A DNA stretch of 64,000 bases, from positions 1 through 64,000 of the forward strand of contig CAZNEZ010000004.1 of assembly GCA_964572475.1 (NCBI GenBank), read 5' to 3'. This document shows, in pieces, positions 61,565 through 64,000 of the stretch; positions within the stretch are counted from its first letter, which is position 1, and each line of letters starts with the position of its first letter. Below the pieces are notes generated by a model. That model saw nothing but the letters and a program-made list of their open reading frames with translations, made no database searches and had not been told where the DNA came from. Source of the stretch: CAZNEZ01 sp964572475. GTDB taxonomy: Bacteria; Bacillota; Clostridia; Lachnospirales; Lachnospiraceae. The translations under genes and the position numbers were made by a program.

Positions 61565-62122
61565 ATGAAGAATGATGAAAAAGGTTTTACATTAGTTGAA
61601 GTCATAGTTGCATTTGGACTTTTTTTAATGGTAGTAGCTATATCAGGTTCTATTATGCTTTTTACTGCTAATGTATCTTTTAGAAATGCAAAGATTAACA
61701 GTGCTCAACAACTTGGAGAAGCAGTATATTCTTCAATTAGCAATGAACTTAAATATGCAAAACAGCTTGAAGTAAAAAAGTCAGAAACTTTAGTAAATAC
61801 ATTAAAATATTCAAAAGGGCTTGCAATAGCTGGAGGTAAGATTCTACATAGAAAAACTATAACCAATACATTTGAAAGCTTATATGCAGATGATTTTTAT
61901 GATTCAGATACTATAGATATCATAATTAAAGCAAATGATGAATATTTAAAAAAAGGTATGATGGAATTAACAGTTAGGGTATATGACAAAAAAGGTGATT
62001 TTTTGTATGAGACAGGAAAAGTTATAACAATTGATAATGTTGCTGCAAAACTTGCTGGAACTGAATATGAGATAGATAGTACAACAGAGGAGCTTGTGAA
62101 TCCTCTTATTAGCTACCAATAA
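61565..62122 (+). CDS. Minor pseudopilin 2
   Basis: A 185-residue prepilin. The leader NDEKG precedes FTLVE with glutamate at mature position 5; the hydrophobic helix continues to about residue 35. The ATG at 61565 with GAGGCACT upstream is preferred to the longer frame starting at 61472, which lies within the previous gene. The C-terminal domain ends in an acidic strand region. It resembles GspI/J or PilW-like minor pilins in size and position. Confidence 0.87.
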   Translation: MKNDEKGFTLVEVIVAFGLFLMVVAISGSIMLFTANVSFRNAKINSAQQLGEAVYSSISNELKYAKQLEVKKSETLVNTLKYSKGLAIAGGKILHRKTITNTFESLYADDFYDSDTIDIIIKANDEYLKKGMMELTVRVYDKKGDFLYETGKVITIDNVAAKLAGTEYEIDSTTEELVNPLISYQ

Positions 62123-62157
62123 TATTATTATAATATAATGTAAAGGATGTGGATTAA

Positions 62158-63837
62158 GTGAAAAGTGTACCAATTGGTGAAGTATTAAAAGAATACGGAT
62201 ATATTAGCGAAGAGCAGTTAAATAAGGCACTTCAGATACAAAAGTCAGATGGAAAAAGAAGAATAGGAACTGTTCTTGTTGACCTTGGATATATTACTGA
62301 AACACAGGTATTGCAGGCACTAGGCAAAAAATTGGGATTTGAGTATGTTGAAATTAACAATATTAAGATAAATATTGCAGCCGTATCCAAAATACCTAAG
62401 CCAATAGCTATAAAGTATAATGCAATAGCTATTGGGGAGAACAATGGAAGATTAGCTGTTGTTATGAGCGATCCACTTAATTTCTATGCACAGGAAGATA
62501 TTAAGCAGATAACAGGATTACAGATTGAAGTGCTACTTTCTGAGACAGATAAGATTGCAATGGTTATAGAGAAGAGTTATTCAGAAGTTCTAGCAAAGGA
62601 AGCAACAAAGCTTGCGAATACTTCTGCTCAAAAGGAAGAAAATGAAATAGTTAAGGTTGCAGATAAGTTTGATGGTGAAGATGATGTACCAGTTATTAAA
62701 CTGATTAACAGTCTGTTAATCAGAGGATATAGTTCAAACGTATCAGATATACATATTGAACCATTTAAAGAAAAAACAGTTGTAAGAATGAGAATTGATG
62801 GAGTCATTGTTGAATATGTTACACTCTCTAAACAACTTCAGGCACCATTAATTGCAAGAATTAAGATTATGTCTAACATGGATATTGCTGAAAAAAGAAC
62901 TCCACAGGATGGGCATTTTAAGACAACAATAGATGGCTTTGAAATGAATATTCGTGTATCTATATTGCCTACTGTTCATGGTGAAAAGGCGGTTCTGCGT
63001 TTTCTAGCATCAGAATCTGTAGTTGATAATGCAGGGCAATTTGGAATGGGTGACTATGAATATGAAAAAATCAAAAAAATGCTTAACTCTCCAAATGGAA
63101 TAATATATATTACAGGACCAACAGGTTCTGGTAAGACAACCACTCTTTATATGATGATGGACGAACTTTCTAAGAGGAATGTTAATATTTCAACAATTGA
63201 AGATCCAGTAGAACGTCATCTTGACAGGATTAATCAAACACAGGTAAATAATGCAGCAGGAATGACATTTGAAGTAGGACTCAGAGCACTTCTTAGACAG
63301 GACCCTGATATTATAATGGTAGGAGAGACTCGTGATGGTGAAACTGCGTCTATATCAGTCAGGGCTGCAATTACAGGACATCTTGTATTGTCAACACTTC
63401 ATACAAATGATGCTCTTTCTTCTATTGTACGTCTTAGCGATATGGGTGTTCAGGACTATCTTATTGCCAATTCACTAGTTGGACTTGTGGCGCAAAGACT
63501 TATTAGAAAGGTTTGCCCAAATTGTGGATATGAATATGAACCAAGTGCTGAAGAAAGGCTTGTTGTTGGAGATGAGATTAAAACGGTTAGAAAAGGCAAA
63601 GGTTGCCATATGTGTAATAACACTGGATATAAAGGAAGAATGGCTATTCATGAAATAGTCTATATTGATAAGACCATTAGAAAAATGATTTCTACAAGAG
63701 CAGAAATGGATGATATCCTGATGTATGCAAAGAAAACACAGAAATTTAAGACCTTAAAAGATAGCGCACAGAAGCTTGTTGAACAAGGCATAACTAGTGT
63801 TGAAGAAATGTTGAAGATTACTTATTATAGTGATTAA
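62158..63837 (+). CDS. pilB: Type IV pilus assembly ATPase PilB (GspE family)
   Basis: A 559-residue hexameric ATPase that drives pilus extension. The N-terminal MshEN domain (about 1-140, with GEVLKEYGYISEEQL and GTVLVDLGYI repeats) can bind c-di-GMP in related proteins. Walker A is GPTGSGKTTT (about 321-330), followed by the Asp box, Walker B (DPDIIMVGETRDGETA) and His box (STLHTND). A zinc motif has CPNC and CHMC pairs near residues 452-485. Start is GTG with AAGGATG upstream. It is the last complete gene of the operon here. Confidence 0.95.
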   Translation: MKSVPIGEVLKEYGYISEEQLNKALQIQKSDGKRRIGTVLVDLGYITETQVLQALGKKLGFEYVEINNIKINIAAVSKIPKPIAIKYNAIAIGENNGRLAVVMSDPLNFYAQEDIKQITGLQIEVLLSETDKIAMVIEKSYSEVLAKEATKLANTSAQKEENEIVKVADKFDGEDDVPVIKLINSLLIRGYSSNVSDIHIEPFKEKTVVRMRIDGVIVEYVTLSKQLQAPLIARIKIMSNMDIAEKRTPQDGHFKTTIDGFEMNIRVSILPTVHGEKAVLRFLASESVVDNAGQFGMGDYEYEKIKKMLNSPNGIIYITGPTGSGKTTTLYMMMDELSKRNVNISTIEDPVERHLDRINQTQVNNAAGMTFEVGLRALLRQDPDIIMVGETRDGETASISVRAAITGHLVLSTLHTNDALSSIVRLSDMGVQDYLIANSLVGLVAQRLIRKVCPNCGYEYEPSAEERLVVGDEIKTVRKGKGCHMCNNTGYKGRMAIHEIVYIDKTIRKMISTRAEMDDILMYAKKTQKFKTLKDSAQKLVEQGITSVEEMLKITYYSD

Positions 63838-63886
63838 TATATAGAGGTTATTTTGTATTATTTGATTATATTATAAAAGTAAGCAT

Positions 63887-64000
63887 TAGTTCTTATAGTA
63901 TTCATCCAAGCTCCATGTAGAACTTTTTGAAGGGGTAGGGTCATCGCTTGTGATTACTGAATCTTTTGCAAAGGTGAAGGATACATTCTGTGAGTGTATA
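63887..64000 (-). CDS. C-terminal fragment of a protein running off the right edge
   Basis: A minus-strand frame open from the window end to TAA at 63887-63889 gives 37 residues rich in Ser, Thr and Asp, ending SLDEYYKN. The composition suggests a secreted or surface protein. It would converge on pilB. Too short to name, and it could still be chance. Confidence 0.4.

Overview
The window is low-GC DNA with Firmicutes-style ribosome binding sites and sigma-A promoters. Gene content points to an anaerobic Clostridia, most likely a Lachnospiraceae member: an [FeFe]-hydrogenase maturase, a radical-SAM NrdG-like activase, phosphoketolase, SpmA/SpmB, a large Alu-type SRP RNA ahead of dnaX-ybaB-recR, and several large proteins I associate with that family. 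Genus cannot be fixed from the sequence alone.

0.2-8.5 kb (minus strand) is the most unusual part. One tightly packed operon encodes two TM1266-like modules (one stand-alone, one fused to an ABC ATPase), a FecCD/BtuC-type permease, the ATPase, a NifH-like iron protein, two nitrogenase component 1-like subunits, a lipoprotein solute-binding protein, and HydF. A sigma-A promoter and an intrinsic terminator lie ahead of the first gene, which suggests attenuation. None of the dedicated nitrogen-fixation genes is present in the window, so this looks like an uncharacterised nitrogenase-like reductase coupled to uptake of a metal or metal chelate.

8.5-22.4 kb holds spmA and spmB separated by an alanine symporter, a hemolysin III-family protein and a polysaccharide deacetylase. 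Then come a highly codon-biased phosphoketolase (xfp) preceded by a multi-branched inverted-repeat structure, a large secreted protein, a DUF885 lipoprotein, a MarR regulator with a 57-residue partner, and an iron-type alcohol dehydrogenase.

22.4-35.9 kb holds a metG-tatD-rsmA operon whose leader combines a T-box-like remnant, a terminator and two exact 89-bp copies of a palindromic repeat. It continues with an HD-GYP protein, tadA, an NrdG-like activase, a GNAT enzyme, two paralogous membrane-anchored beta-propeller proteins, and an exported-protein gene interrupted by an in-frame TGA.

35.9-49.9 kb: the SRP RNA is separated from dnaX-ybaB-recR by an AbiF/Abi_2-type HEPN gene with its own promoter and a structured upstream RNA, flanked by relics of the same palindromic repeat. 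After recR comes a JetA-JetB-JetC-like (Wadjet/MksBEF-type) condensin operon with no JetD nuclease next to it, then a protein with TPR-like repeats, a long acidic linker and an AAA-like ATPase.

50-64 kb holds a methyltransferase, a large membrane-anchored protein, exonuclease III, an M29 aminopeptidase, and a type IV pilus operon: prepilin peptidase, major pilin behind a consensus promoter, PilC, a PilM-PilN fusion, PilO-like, two minor pseudopilins and the PilB ATPase. The window ends inside another minus-strand gene.
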